Assembly: GCF_004153545.1 (NCBI RefSeq)
Contig: NZ_SDVA01000006.1
Span: forward strand, 124,001-188,000
Length of the DNA: 64,000 nt
Origin: Serinicoccus sediminis
GTDB lineage: Bacteria > Actinomycetota > Actinomycetes > Actinomycetales > Dermatophilaceae
Direction of reading: 5' to 3'
Position 1 is the stretch's first letter, and each line of letters opens with the position of its first letter. Shown in pieces: positions 42,886 through 53,209 of this stretch. The translations under genes and the position numbers were made by a program. The notes below the pieces were generated by a model. That model did no database searches. It was not told the origin of the DNA and worked only from the letters and a program-made list of their open reading frames with translations.

Positions 42886-43368
42886 ATGCGGTCCACGCAC
42901 GAGCAGGAGTTCGCGGAGTTCTTCGACTCCGGCTCCTCGCGGCTGCTCAGCGCCGCCTGGATGCTCACCGGCGACGGGCACGTGGCCGAGGAGCTGGTGC
43001 AGGAGGCGATGGCGCGCACCTATGCCCGCTGGTCCCGCGTGCGTCGCGGGAACCCTGCCGCCTACACCCGGCGGACCATCGTCAACCTCCACACCGACCG
43101 CTGGCGCAAGCGCCGCCGCGAGGTGCTGACCGACGAGGTGCCCGAGCGGGCCACGTCCGACGACCCGATGTCGGTCGACCTCGTCCGGGCCCTGGCCCGG
43201 CTGCCGCGGCGTGAGCGCGAGTGCGTCGTCCTGCGGCACTACCTGGACCTCTCCGAGGCCGAGACGGCGCGCACGCTCGGGGTGGGCGTCGGGAGCGTCA
43301 AGAAGTACGCGATGAACGGTCGCCGCGCGCTGCGCGAGCTGCTGGAGGGAGTGGAGTCCCATGACTGA
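42886..43368 (+). CDS. SigE-family RNA polymerase ECF sigma factor
   Basis: A 160-residue ECF sigma factor. Sigma region 2 covers residues about 10-75 (FAEFFDSGSSRLLSAAWMLTGD, then ELVQEAMARTYARW) and region 4 residues about 100-155 (LPRRERECVVLRHYLDLSEAETARTLGVGVGSVK). The DGHVAEELVQEA run marks the actinobacterial SigE (TIGR02983) group. ATG at 42886 has AGGAGG 5 nt upstream; an ORF start at 42859 lacks a ribosome site. It overlaps the next gene by 8 nt, which encodes a one-helix membrane protein, its probable anti-sigma factor. Confidence 0.92.
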   Translation: MRSTHEQEFAEFFDSGSSRLLSAAWMLTGDGHVAEELVQEAMARTYARWSRVRRGNPAAYTRRTIVNLHTDRWRKRRREVLTDEVPERATSDDPMSVDLVRALARLPRRERECVVLRHYLDLSEAETARTLGVGVGSVKKYAMNGRRALRELLEGVESHD

Positions 43369-44767
43369 GGCCCGTGACGACATCGACGCGGTCACCGCGC
43401 TGCTGGACCGGGCCGGCGGTCACGCCCCACCCCTGCACGTGTCGCGCGCAGACGTGGTGCGGCGGGGCAGCACGATCCGTCGCGGCCGTCGGGTCGCCGC
43501 CGCCGTGTCGGCGCTCGCCGTGGCGGGGGTGCTGTGGTTCGGCTGGGCGGTCGCGCCCCTCGGTGAGGACCCAGTCACGGCACCGGCCGAGGTCACCTGG
43601 TCAGAGCTCGACCTGGACGACCGCCTCTTCGGGTTGTCGGGCGAGACCTCCTGGAACGCCGAGCTGCGGACGGTGGACGGACGGCCGCATCCGGAGCTGG
43701 TCGTCTCGCGCGACGGGGAGGTCCTGCCAGAGCCGCTCCAGGCGCAGGACGGACCAGGGGACGTCCAGGTGTTCCGCACCGACGGACTGACGGTGGCCGT
43801 CTGGCTGCGCGCCGACCCCGACGAGCAGGGGGGTCAGGTGGCGTGGGGAGGCCAGTGCCTCCTGTGCACCGGCGGCGCTGCCGAGACTGGCGGGGCGAGC
43901 ATCGGGTACGCCGCGTCGGCCGGGATGGGGTCAGAGGACCCCGCAGAGCTGTACGTCATGACCGAGGGAGCGGTCACCACCCTGGCCGGTCGCGAGGTCG
44001 AGTCGATCCGACGCGCGGTGGACGAGCGCGCCTTCACGGTCTTCGCGGATGAGGAGACCGGCCTGTGGGGCGTCCACGGACCGGACGACGCAGATCGCAT
44101 CGACGTGGATGCCGTCCAGGGCGGCGCCGGCAGCATCAGTGGTGGTGACGCCCCGGCCCCGTGGGTGGTGTCCCTCATCCCGCCTGACGCCGAGGCCGTC
44201 CTGGGAGGGGGCGGGGTCGAGGGTGCATCGGCGGAGCTGACGGGGCAGCAGGTCCTGGTCGCCGTCGGCGACGGGACCGCGACGCCCGAGGTCGAGGTGG
44301 TCATCGACGGGGAGCGGCAGGCGCTCACGTCCTACGTCCATGCCCAGGCGACCGAGGCCGGTGTCGGAGACCCGCCGGTCACCTGGAGGTCTACCCGCGC
44401 GGGCTTCCTCTGGTTGGACCAGGGGTCCAGCACCGAAGCACTGTCCGTCGAGGAGGAGCTGTCGGACGGGCGAGCCGTCGTGGTCCCGGTGGTCGGCGGC
44501 ACCCTCGTCGTGGTCGGCGGTTGGGAGCCTGCCGAGGAGGAGGTCGCCGTCCGCATCGGCGACGCCGCCGGTGGTCGCTGGGCGACCGCAACCTCGGTGC
44601 GGGTGCGCGCGCTCGTCGACGGCCGGCCGGTGACCTTCCTCGGGCTTCCCGAGCTGCCTGCGAGCGAGCGGGAGCAGGTCGTCGACGTGGGTGTGGCGGA
44701 CGAGGACTCGCCGGACCCCGAGCCGTTGGGCCTGGAGGAGGTCCAGGTGGTGCCGCTCGGCGACTGA
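43361..44767 (+). CDS. Single-pass membrane protein, probable anti-sigma factor
   Basis: A 468-residue protein: a cytoplasmic N-terminus of about 45 residues (DDIDAVTALLDRAGGHAPP), one transmembrane helix (about 47-66, VAAAVSALAVAGVLWFGWAV) and a large exported domain with many beta-type runs and five or more cysteines (QCLLCTGG). Its overlap with the SigE-type gene and topology suggest it holds the sigma factor at the membrane and senses an outside signal. The N-terminus lacks a clear HxxxCxxC zinc motif, so it is not a ZAS-type anti-sigma. The link is inferred from gene order. Confidence 0.65.
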   Translation: MTEARDDIDAVTALLDRAGGHAPPLHVSRADVVRRGSTIRRGRRVAAAVSALAVAGVLWFGWAVAPLGEDPVTAPAEVTWSELDLDDRLFGLSGETSWNAELRTVDGRPHPELVVSRDGEVLPEPLQAQDGPGDVQVFRTDGLTVAVWLRADPDEQGGQVAWGGQCLLCTGGAAETGGASIGYAASAGMGSEDPAELYVMTEGAVTTLAGREVESIRRAVDERAFTVFADEETGLWGVHGPDDADRIDVDAVQGGAGSISGGDAPAPWVVSLIPPDAEAVLGGGGVEGASAELTGQQVLVAVGDGTATPEVEVVIDGERQALTSYVHAQATEAGVGDPPVTWRSTRAGFLWLDQGSSTEALSVEEELSDGRAVVVPVVGGTLVVVGGWEPAEEEVAVRIGDAAGGRWATATSVRVRALVDGRPVTFLGLPELPASEREQVVDVGVADEDSPDPEPLGLEEVQVVPLGD

Positions 44768-45004
44768 GCCGAGCTGGCGGGGCAGCGGCGCCGGCATACC
44801 GGGGGTGTCACAGAGAACCCAGCCGTCACTCGCGCACCGACCTGCGGAGATCTTCACCGAGGACGGGGGTATATCGCGGGCATCGGTGACTTTCTCCGCA
44901 CCGTGCGACGGGTGCGGCTCGTGTGGCCTGTGTGAACGCTCGCGGAGGACCCTGGACCGCACTCCGTCGTCCTGGGACGGGGAGGACGTCTCCCGGGGCG
45001 CACC

Positions 45005-45010
45005 TAGACT
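45005..45010 (+). promoter_or_regulatory. -10 hexamer of metG
   Basis: TAGACT ends 8 nt before the ATG at 45019, giving a leaderless or near-leaderless transcript. The rest of the 251-nt gap (44768-45018) shows no recognisable regulatory RNA. Confidence 0.55.
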
Positions 45011-45018
45011 GGTGACCC

Positions 45019-46848
45019 ATGAGTCATGTCCTGTCCGCGGTCGCCTGGCCGTATGCCAACGGCCCGCGCCACATCGGCCACGTCGCCGGGTTCGGCGTCC
45101 CCTCCGACGTCTTCAGCCGCTACATGCGCATGGCGGGCCACGACGTGCTCATGGTGTCCGGGTCGGACGAGCACGGGACCCCGATCCTCGTGCAGGCCGA
45201 CGCGGCCGGGCAGAGCCCGCAGGAGTTCATCGACACCAACCACGCGCTCATCGCCGCCGACCTCGCGGCGCTGGGGGTGTCCTACGACCTCTACACCCGC
45301 ACCACCACGGCGAACCACGACGAGGTCGTGCAGCAGATGTTCCTCGCCTGCTGGCGCAACGGCTACCTGCTCGAGCAGACCCAGCAGGTGGCGCTCAGCC
45401 CGTCCACCGGGCGCACCCTGCCGGACCGCTACATCGAGGGCACCTGCCCGATCTGCGGGTATGCCGAGGCGCGCGGCGACCAGTGCGACAACTGCGGCAA
45501 CCAGCTCGACCCGGCGGACCTGCGGGACCCGCGCTCGAAGATCAACGGCGAGACGCCGGAGTTCCGCGACACCGAGCACTTCTTCCTCGACCTGCCGGCG
45601 CTCGCCGAGGCGCTCGGTGAGTGGCTCGACGGCCGGGAGGCCAGCGGGTTGTGGCGGCCCAACGTCATCCGCTTCTCCCAGAACATCCTCGCCGAGATCC
45701 GGCCGCGGCCGATCACCCGCGACATCGACTGGGGCATCACCATCCCGCTCGAGGGCTGGGCGGAGAACCCCACGAAGAAGCTCTACGTCTGGTTCGACGC
45801 GGTCATCGGCTACCTCTCGGCCTCGGTCGAGTGGGCGCGGCGGCTGCCCGGCGAGCAGGGGGAGCGGTGGCGCGAGTGGTGGAACGGCAGGGACGCGCTG
45901 ACCTACTACTTCATGGGCAAGGACAACATCACCTTCCACTCCCAGATCTGGCCCGCGGAGCTGCTGGCGCACAACGGCGGCGGCAGCAAGGGTGGGGAGG
46001 TCGGGCCCTACGGCGAGCTGAACCTGCCGACCGAGGTGGTCTCCAGCGAGTTCCTCACCATGGAGGGCAAGCAGTTCTCCACCTCCCGCGGCGTCGTGAT
46101 CTACGTGCGGGACGTGCTCGAGCGCTACCAGCCGGACGCGCTGCGCTACTTCCTCTCCGCCGCCGCGCCGGAGACCGCTGACTCCGACTTCTCCTGGCCG
46201 GAGTTCGTCAAGCGCACCAACACCGAGCTCGTCGCGGGCTGGGGCAACCTCGTCAACCGGACGGCCTCGATGATCGCCAAGAACTTCGGCGAGGTCCCGC
46301 GCCCCGGCGAGCTGCAGGACGTCGACCGGGCGCTGCTGGAGCAGGTGGCGGCCGGCTTCGACACCGTCGGTCGGCTCATCGCCTCGCACAAGCAGAAGGC
46401 CGCGCTCGCCGAGGCGATGCGCCTGGTCGGCGAGGCCAACGCCTACGTCTCGACCACCGAACCGTTCAAGCTCAAGGGTGAGGACCAGCGGGAGCGCCTG
46501 GCGACCGTGCTGCATACCCTCGCCCAGGCGGTGGTCGACCTCAACACGATCCTCTCGCCCTACCTGCCGCACTCCTCGACGGCGGTGCACCGGGCGCTCG
46601 GCGGCGAGGGCGACTTCCAGCCGATGCCCCGCCTCGAGACCGTGGCGGACCTCGACGACCCGGCACGGCCGGACTACCCGGTCATCACCGGCGACTACTC
46701 CACGGCGCCGCGGTGGGAGCACCGCCCGGTCGCGGTGGGTGCGCCGGTCGCCAAGCCCTCGCCGATCTTCACCAAGCTCGACCCCTCGGTGGTCGAGGAG
46801 GAGCGCGCCCGGCTCGGGCTGGTGGACACGGCAGGTGCCGCGGTATGA
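45019..46848 (+). CDS. metG: Methionine--tRNA ligase
   Basis: A 609-residue class I synthetase. The HIGH motif is HIGH in [11 protein letters not shown] (residues 11-21), and the KMSKS-equivalent is the run FSTSRG in [12 protein letters not shown] zinc knuckle CPICG...CDNCG lies near residues 148-165. The anticodon-binding helical domain follows (about 400-560). It lacks the C-terminal dimerisation domain of longer MetRS. It charges initiator and elongator tRNA-Met. Followed by tatD on the same strand, as in mycobacteria, after a 19-nt gap. Confidence 0.97.
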   Translation: MSHVLSAVAWPYANGPRHIGHVAGFGVPSDVFSRYMRMAGHDVLMVSGSDEHGTPILVQADAAGQSPQEFIDTNHALIAADLAALGVSYDLYTRTTTANHDEVVQQMFLACWRNGYLLEQTQQVALSPSTGRTLPDRYIEGTCPICGYAEARGDQCDNCGNQLDPADLRDPRSKINGETPEFRDTEHFFLDLPALAEALGEWLDGREASGLWRPNVIRFSQNILAEIRPRPITRDIDWGITIPLEGWAENPTKKLYVWFDAVIGYLSASVEWARRLPGEQGERWREWWNGRDALTYYFMGKDNITFHSQIWPAELLAHNGGGSKGGEVGPYGELNLPTEVVSSEFLTMEGKQFSTSRGVVIYVRDVLERYQPDALRYFLSAAAPETADSDFSWPEFVKRTNTELVAGWGNLVNRTASMIAKNFGEVPRPGELQDVDRALLEQVAAGFDTVGRLIASHKQKAALAEAMRLVGEANAYVSTTEPFKLKGEDQRERLATVLHTLAQAVVDLNTILSPYLPHSSTAVHRALGGEGDFQPMPRLETVADLDDPARPDYPVITGDYSTAPRWEHRPVAVGAPVAKPSPIFTKLDPSVVEEERARLGLVDTAGAAV

Positions 46849-46867
46849 CGTCGCTCGCGACCGCCCG

Positions 46868-47713
46868 ATGAGCGGCGACCGCGAGGCCGGGCGTCCCCCG
46901 GCCCCCGACCCGCTGCCGATCTCCGTGGTCGACAACCACTGCCACCTCGACATCTCCCGGGACGACGCGCCCGTGCCGCCCCTCGAGGAGGTCGTGGAGC
47001 AGGCCAGCGCGGTCGGGGTGGACCGGCTCGTGCAGATCGGCAGCGACCTGGCGGCCGCGCGGTGGACGGCGCAGGTCGCCGTCGAGCACCCCGCCGTGCT
47101 GGGCGGGGTCGCGATCCACCCCAACGAGGCGCCGGGCCACGAGGCCGCCGGGGACCTCGACCAGGTCATCGACGAGATCGGGCAGCTCGCACGGCACCCG
47201 CGCGTCCGGGTGATCGGCGAGAGCGGGCTCGACTACTTCCGCACCGGGCCCGACGGGGTGGCGGCCCAGCACCACGCCTTCCGGAGGCACATCGCGCTGG
47301 CCAAGGAGCTCGGCCTGGCCCTGCAGATCCACGACCGGGACGCCCACGACGACGTCCTGCGCATCCTCGCCGAGGAGGGGGCGCCGGAGAAGACCGTGCT
47401 GCACTGCTTCTCCGGCGACATGGAGATGGCCCGCGAGTGCGTGCGGCGCGGCTACTACCTGTCTTTCGCCGGCACGGTGACCTTCAAGAACGCGCAGGGC
47501 CTGCGCAACGCGCTGGCCATCACCCCCCTGGAGCACCTGCTCGTCGAGACCGACGCGCCCTACCTCACGCCGACGCCGCACCGCGGGCGGGCCAACGCGC
47601 CCTACCTCGTGCCGCTCACGGTCCGCGCCATGGCCGCCACCCTCAACACCTCCGTGCCACAGCTGTGCGAGGCCCTCTCGGCCACCAGCGAAGAGGTCTA
47701 CGGGCCCTGGTGA
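46868..47713 (+). CDS. tatD: TatD-family metal-dependent deoxyribonuclease
   Basis: A 281-residue TIM-barrel hydrolase. Metal ligands: HCHLD (N-terminal HxH), Glu in GESGLDYF, His in HDRDAH, HCFSGD and the late ETDAPYLTP Asp. TatD enzymes are 3'-5' exonucleases for damaged DNA and RNA. ATG at 46868 is the first in-frame start after metG. In many actinobacteria an rpfB resuscitation factor gene follows tatD; here rsmA starts 43 nt downstream with nothing between. No clear Shine-Dalgarno sequence precedes the start. Confidence 0.93.
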   Translation: MSGDREAGRPPAPDPLPISVVDNHCHLDISRDDAPVPPLEEVVEQASAVGVDRLVQIGSDLAAARWTAQVAVEHPAVLGGVAIHPNEAPGHEAAGDLDQVIDEIGQLARHPRVRVIGESGLDYFRTGPDGVAAQHHAFRRHIALAKELGLALQIHDRDAHDDVLRILAEEGAPEKTVLHCFSGDMEMARECVRRGYYLSFAGTVTFKNAQGLRNALAITPLEHLLVETDAPYLTPTPHRGRANAPYLVPLTVRAMAATLNTSVPQLCEALSATSEEVYGPW

Positions 47714-47756
47714 GCGCGAGCCGGACACGGGTGGGGGACGTGGGAGGATGCCGGTC

Positions 47757-48659
47757 GTGACGCGCCCACCGGAGGACCTCGACCCGGCGGCCGGGGAGAA
47801 CCTGCTCGGGCCGGCGCAGGTGCGGCAGCTCGCGGACCGCCTCGGCATCCGCCCGACCAAGCAGTGGGGGCAGAACTTCGTCATCGACAAGGGCACGGTG
47901 CGCCGCATCGTGCGCGCCGCCGGGGTCGGGCCGGACGACGTGGTGCTCGAGGTCGGCCCGGGCCTGGGCTCGCTGACCCTGGCGCTGCTGCCGCGGGCCC
48001 GGCACGTGACGGCGCTCGAGATCGACCCGGCGCTCGCCACCCAGCTTCCGCTGACGGTGGGCGAGCTCGCCCCGGACCTCGCCGAGCGGCTGACGGTGCT
48101 GCATACCGACGCGCTGCGGGTGACCGAGCTGCCCGGCCCGCAGCCCACCGCGCTCGTCGCGAACCTGCCCTACAACGTGGCGGTCCCGGTGGTGCTCCAC
48201 CTGCTCGCGACCGTCCCGACCCTGCGCACCGTCCTCGTCATGGTGCAGCTCGAGGTCGCCGAGCGGCTGGCCGCGCGCCCCGGCAGCAAGGTCTACGGCG
48301 TGCCCAGCGTGAAGGCCGCCTGGTACGCCGACGTCACCGGCGCGGGGCGCATCGGCCGCACCGTCTTCTGGCCGTCCCCCAACGTCGACTCGGGCCTCGT
48401 GCGGATGGTGCGTCGGGAGCCGCCGGAGGCCGTGGCCACCCGCGAGCAGGTCTTCGCGGTCGTCGACGCCGCCTTCGCGCAGCGCCGCAAGACGCTGCGC
48501 GCCGCCCTCGCCGGGTGGGCCGGGTCGGCTGCGCAGGCCGAGGCATACCTCACCGCGGCCGGGGTCGACCCCCGGGCGCGCGGCGAGGTGCTCACCGTCG
48601 AGGACTTCACCCGCATCGCCGACGCCGCCGCAGGTCAGCACCCCGGCACGCAGGGCTGA
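47757..48659 (+). CDS. rsmA: 16S rRNA (adenine1518-N6/adenine1519-N6)-dimethyltransferase RsmA (KsgA)
   Basis: A 300-residue Rossmann-fold methyltransferase that dimethylates two adenines in helix 45 of 16S rRNA, a late 30S assembly check. Motifs: [14 protein letters not shown], the SAM site [10 protein letters not shown], and catalytic [10 protein letters not shown]. The C-terminal domain with [22 protein letters not shown] is typical. GTG at 47757 is preferred because GGAGG (47743-47747) lies 9 nt upstream; an ATG at 47748 directly abuts that site and would add three residues. Followed by ispE, as in other actinobacteria. Confidence 0.95.
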   Translation: MTRPPEDLDPAAGENLLGPAQVRQLADRLGIRPTKQWGQNFVIDKGTVRRIVRAAGVGPDDVVLEVGPGLGSLTLALLPRARHVTALEIDPALATQLPLTVGELAPDLAERLTVLHTDALRVTELPGPQPTALVANLPYNVAVPVVLHLLATVPTLRTVLVMVQLEVAERLAARPGSKVYGVPSVKAAWYADVTGAGRIGRTVFWPSPNVDSGLVRMVRREPPEAVATREQVFAVVDAAFAQRRKTLRAALAGWAGSAAQAEAYLTAAGVDPRARGEVLTVEDFTRIADAAAGQHPGTQG

Positions 48660-48690
48660 CGCCCGGGGCGCCCGTCGTGGGACGGCGACA

Positions 48691-48696
48691 TAGGGT
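48691..48696 (+). promoter_or_regulatory. Leaderless -10 hexamer of ispE
   Basis: TAGGGT ends 6 nt before the ispE ATG at 48703, so ispE and the ABC-F gene can be expressed apart from rsmA. Confidence 0.6.
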
Positions 48697-48702
48697 GAGG
48701 CC

Positions 48703-49715
48703 ATGACCACGGGCACGCAGACGCACTCCGTCACCGTCCGGGTGCCCGGCAAGATCAACCTCGGGCTCTCGGTCGGGCCGCTGCGTGAGGACGGCTACCA
48801 CGAGCTGTCGACGATCTACCACGCCGTGAGCCTCTACGACACGGTCACCGTGCAGGCGGCGGACCGCTGGTCGGTCCACGTCACCGGTCCGTGGGGCGAG
48901 CAGGTGCCGACCGACGAGCGCAACCTCGCGCTGGTCGCCGCCAAGACCCTGGCCAAGCGCCGGGGCCGCAGGGCCAAGGTCGACCCGGTGCGCATCGACA
49001 TCGACAAGCACATCCCGGTGGCCGGGGGCATGGCCGGCGGCAGCGCCGACGCCGCGGCGGCCCTCGTCGCCTGCCGCGAGCTGTGGGGCCTGGACCACTT
49101 CGAGAACGACCTCCTCGAGCTGGTCGCGGCCAGCCTCGGCTCGGACATCCCCTTCCTCCTGCACGGCGGCACCGCCATCGGCAGCGGCCGCGGCGAGCAC
49201 GTCACCCCCGTGCTCGCCCGCGGCGAGCTGCACTGGGTGCTCTGGGCGGGGGAGGGGCTCTCGCTGTCCACCCCCGAGGTGTATGCCGAGTGCGACCGGC
49301 TGCGCGAGGAGGCCGGGGTCGAGGCGACGGCGCCCGAGCCGTCCGGCGCACTGATGACCGCGCTGCGCCGCATGGACACCGACGAGGTCGCCGACGCCCT
49401 CTGCAACGACCTGCAGGAGGCGGCCGTGTCGCTGCAGCCCTCGCTCGCGGAGGCGCTCGCCGCCGGTCTCGACCTGGGCGCCCGGGGCGCGCTCGTCTCC
49501 GGCTCCGGGCCGACCGTCGCCTTCCTCGTCGGCTCGCAGACCGAGGCCATCGACCTGTCGGTCGGGCTGGCGGCCAACGGGCCGACCGGCGACATCGTGC
49601 GCGCCGTGGGCCCGGTGCCGGGGGCGCAGATCGTCCACCACCGCAGCGGCCCCGAGCCGACCCGCCCGCGGACCGACCCCGACCGCCCCGGGCCGCTCGG
49701 CCCGGTGGTCGGCTG

Positions 49716-49716
<1 letters not shown>
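48703..49716 (+). CDS. ispE: 4-diphosphocytidyl-2-C-methyl-D-erythritol kinase IspE
   Basis: A 337-residue GHMP kinase that phosphorylates CDP-methylerythritol in the MEP route to isoprenoids, feeding menaquinone, undecaprenol and polyprenol carriers. Motifs: VPGKINLGLSVG near the start, the ATP loop PVAGGMAGGSADAAAAL, and the C-terminal SGSGPTVAFLV. The last 35 residues are a Pro/Arg-rich extension (EPTRPRTDPDRPGPLG) beyond the normal length. Stop overlaps the ATG of the ABC-F gene (TGATG). Confidence 0.95.
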
Positions 49717-51602
<1,886 letters not shown>

Positions 51603-51722
51603 GCGGTCGAGCCACGCCGGCCCCGGGCGGCTCACGGATCTCGGGCTGACGGAGAGGATCCCGCAGGCGTGTGGTGCGTCGTCAGGGTCGCGTCGCGAGG
51701 AGCCCTCCGAACGACCGGGTGC

Positions 51723-52226
51723 TCAGGCGCCGTCGAAGGGAGCCAGCAGCCCCTTGAGCAGCTGGGCCAGCTCGGCCTGACGGCCCGCTGGCACGCCCTG
51801 CAGCAGCCCTCGCTCGTCGGCGACCAGGTCGGCCAGCGCGGCGTCGACGACGTCCCGGCCGGTGGAGGTCAGCCGGACCAGCGTGGACCGGTGGTCCGCC
51901 TCGGAGGCCGCGCGCTCGACCAGCGACCGCTCGACCAGCCGGCTGATCCGATTGGTCATGGTGCCGCTGGTGACGAGCGTCTGCCGCACCAGCTGGGTGG
52001 GCGTGAGCTCGTAGGGGTCGCCCGCGCGGCGCAGCGCCGACAGGACGTCGAACTCCCACGACTCCAGGCCGTGCGCACCGAAGGCGTCGCGCCGGGCGAG
52101 GTCCAGGTGGCGGGCGAGCCGGGACACCCGCGAGAGCACCTCGAGCGGGCTGACGTCGAGGTCCGGGCGCTCACGGCCCCAGGCGGCGACGATGCGGTCG
52201 ACCTCGTCGTCCGGCACCTCGCTCAT
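51723..52226 (-). CDS. MarR-family transcriptional regulator
   Basis: A 167-residue MarR-type winged-helix repressor. Helix-turn-helix residues about 60-95 include YELTPTQLVRQTLVTSGTMTNRISRLVERS, followed by a wing with DHRSTLVRLTSTGRDVVD. These proteins sense phenolics, oxidants or drugs and usually repress neighbours. ATG at 52226 has minus-strand TACTGT (52234-52239) 7 nt upstream, which sets the start; an open frame extends 117 nt further into the 32-bp repeats. Reads toward the ABC-F gene; no obvious target transporter adjoins. Confidence 0.9.
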   Translation of the reverse strand: MSEVPDDEVDRIVAAWGRERPDLDVSPLEVLSRVSRLARHLDLARRDAFGAHGLESWEFDVLSALRRAGDPYELTPTQLVRQTLVTSGTMTNRISRLVERSLVERAASEADHRSTLVRLTSTGRDVVDAALADLVADERGLLQGVPAGRQAELAQLLKGLLAPFDGA

Positions 52227-52233
52227 GGGGACC

Positions 52234-52239
52234 ACAGTA
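52234..52239 (-). promoter_or_regulatory. Leaderless -10 hexamer of the MarR gene
   Basis: Minus-strand TACTGT ends 7 nt before the ATG at 52226. Confidence 0.55.
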
Positions 52240-52281
52240 GGCGACCGCCCGTGCCGCCGGCCCGGCGCAGGACAACCATTC

Positions 52282-52377
52282 GCGGCGCTCGGTGGGGTGG
52301 TGGGCAACCAGGCGCGGCGCTCGGTGGGGTGGAGGGCAACCACAGGCGGCGCCCGGTGGGGTGGAGGGGCTCCCCGG
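52282..52377. repeat. Three 32-bp tandem repeats running into the tRNA-Gln 3' end
   Basis: Units begin at 52282, 52314 and 52346 with GCGGCGC(T/C)CGGTGGGGTGG; copies 1 and 2 differ at few positions, and copy 3 merges at its end with the acceptor stem of the tRNA-Gln gene. The array lies downstream of the tRNA on the tRNA strand and upstream of the MarR gene. Confidence 0.88.
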
Positions 52378-52448
52378 GTAGGAATCGAACCTACGTCGCT
52401 AATCCTGATTCAAAGTCAGGCGGCCCCTACCAGCAGAGCAACCGGGGA
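52370..52448 (-). tRNA. tRNA-Gln (anticodon TTG), oversized variable region
   Basis: Read on the minus strand: acceptor TCCCCGG pairs with CCGGGGA, discriminator G (the U1-A72, G73 pattern of tRNA-Gln). Anticodon stem CCTGA/TCAGG and loop CTTTGAA give anticodon TTG (reads CAA). T arm GTAGG-TTCGATT-CCTAC. The gene is 79 nt rather than 73: two extra bases before the anticodon stem and a 9-nt variable loop. CCA is not encoded. A tRNA-Gln near glmU and mfd is known from other actinobacteria. Confidence 0.85.
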
Positions 52449-52508
52449 AAGCACCGGCCAGCCTAACGGTTGGCGCCGAGCCCCGGCCGGCTGCTCTCAG
52501 CGTCGGGC

Positions 52509-53150
52509 TCAGCCCTTGACCCGGCTGCGCAGGACGGGCCGGGCCTCCATACCGGCGAGGCCGTTCCACGCGAGGTTGACCAGGTGCGCGGCGACGTCCT
52601 CCTTCTTCATCCGGCGCGAGTCCAACCACCAGCCGCCGGGGATCGCGACCATCCCGACGAGCATCTGCGCGTAGAGCGGCGCCGTCTTGGGGTCCAGCCG
52701 CCGCCGCTTGAACTCCGCTGCGAGGATGTGCTCGACCTGGGTCGCGATGTCGCTGATGAGGGAGGCGAAAGACCCGGTGGACTGTCCCGGCGGGCTGTCC
52801 CGCACGAGGATCCGGAAGCCGTCGGTCGAGGTCTCGATGTAGTCGAGCAGGGCCATCGCGGCGGCCTCCAGCAGCGCCCGCGCGTTGCCCTCGTGCTCGG
52901 TGAGCGCGTCGGTGATCTGCCCCAGCAGGGCCTGGATCTCGCGGTCGACGACGACGGCGTACAACCCCTCCTTGCCGCCGAAGTGCTCGTAGATCACCGG
53001 CTTCGAGACGTCCGCGGCCTCGGAGATCTGCTCCACGCTCGTGCCCTCGAAGCCGCGCTCGGCGAAGAGGGCGCGCCCCACCTCGATCAGCTGCTGGCGC
53101 CGCTGCGGCCCGGTCATCCGGTGTCGGGAGGTCTTCTCACGGGGGGTCAC
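52509..53150 (-). CDS. TetR-family transcriptional regulator
   Basis: A 213-residue TetR protein. The DNA-binding domain (residues 13-60) has RRQQLIEVGRALFAERGFEGTSVEQISEAADVSKPVIYEHFGGKEGLY, nearly a consensus helix-turn-helix; the ligand domain is residues 65-205. A TetR gene at this spot, between mfd/tRNA-Gln and glmU, is a conserved actinobacterial feature (Rv1019-like in mycobacteria). The GTG at 53150 diverges from glmU. Target genes are unknown; the 60-nt divergent space with glmU could contain its operator. Confidence 0.9.
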   Translation of the reverse strand: MTPREKTSRHRMTGPQRRQQLIEVGRALFAERGFEGTSVEQISEAADVSKPVIYEHFGGKEGLYAVVVDREIQALLGQITDALTEHEGNARALLEAAAMALLDYIETSTDGFRILVRDSPPGQSTGSFASLISDIATQVEHILAAEFKRRRLDPKTAPLYAQMLVGMVAIPGGWWLDSRRMKKEDVAAHLVNLAWNGLAGMEARPVLRSRVKG

Positions 53151-53196
53151 GCCCCCATCATGCCAAGCGCCGCGTCCGGGGCCGCGCGCGCAGAGG

Positions 53197-53202
53197 TACA
53201 GT
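53197..53202 (+). promoter_or_regulatory. Leaderless -10 hexamer of glmU
   Basis: TACAGT ends 7 nt before the GTG at 53210; probable promoter for glmU-prs. Confidence 0.6.
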
Positions 53203-53209
53203 CGGTGCC

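Noticed and set aside
44768-45018. T-box leader ahead of metG
   Set aside because: A TGGACCGC string recalls the T-box TGGNACCGCG but lacks a base, no specifier stem is evident, and the TAGACT promoter lies downstream of it.
51608-51632. Terminator hairpin after the ABC-F gene
   Set aside because: GAGCC/GGCTC gives only a 5-bp main stem with a weak inner part; too short to support in this base composition.
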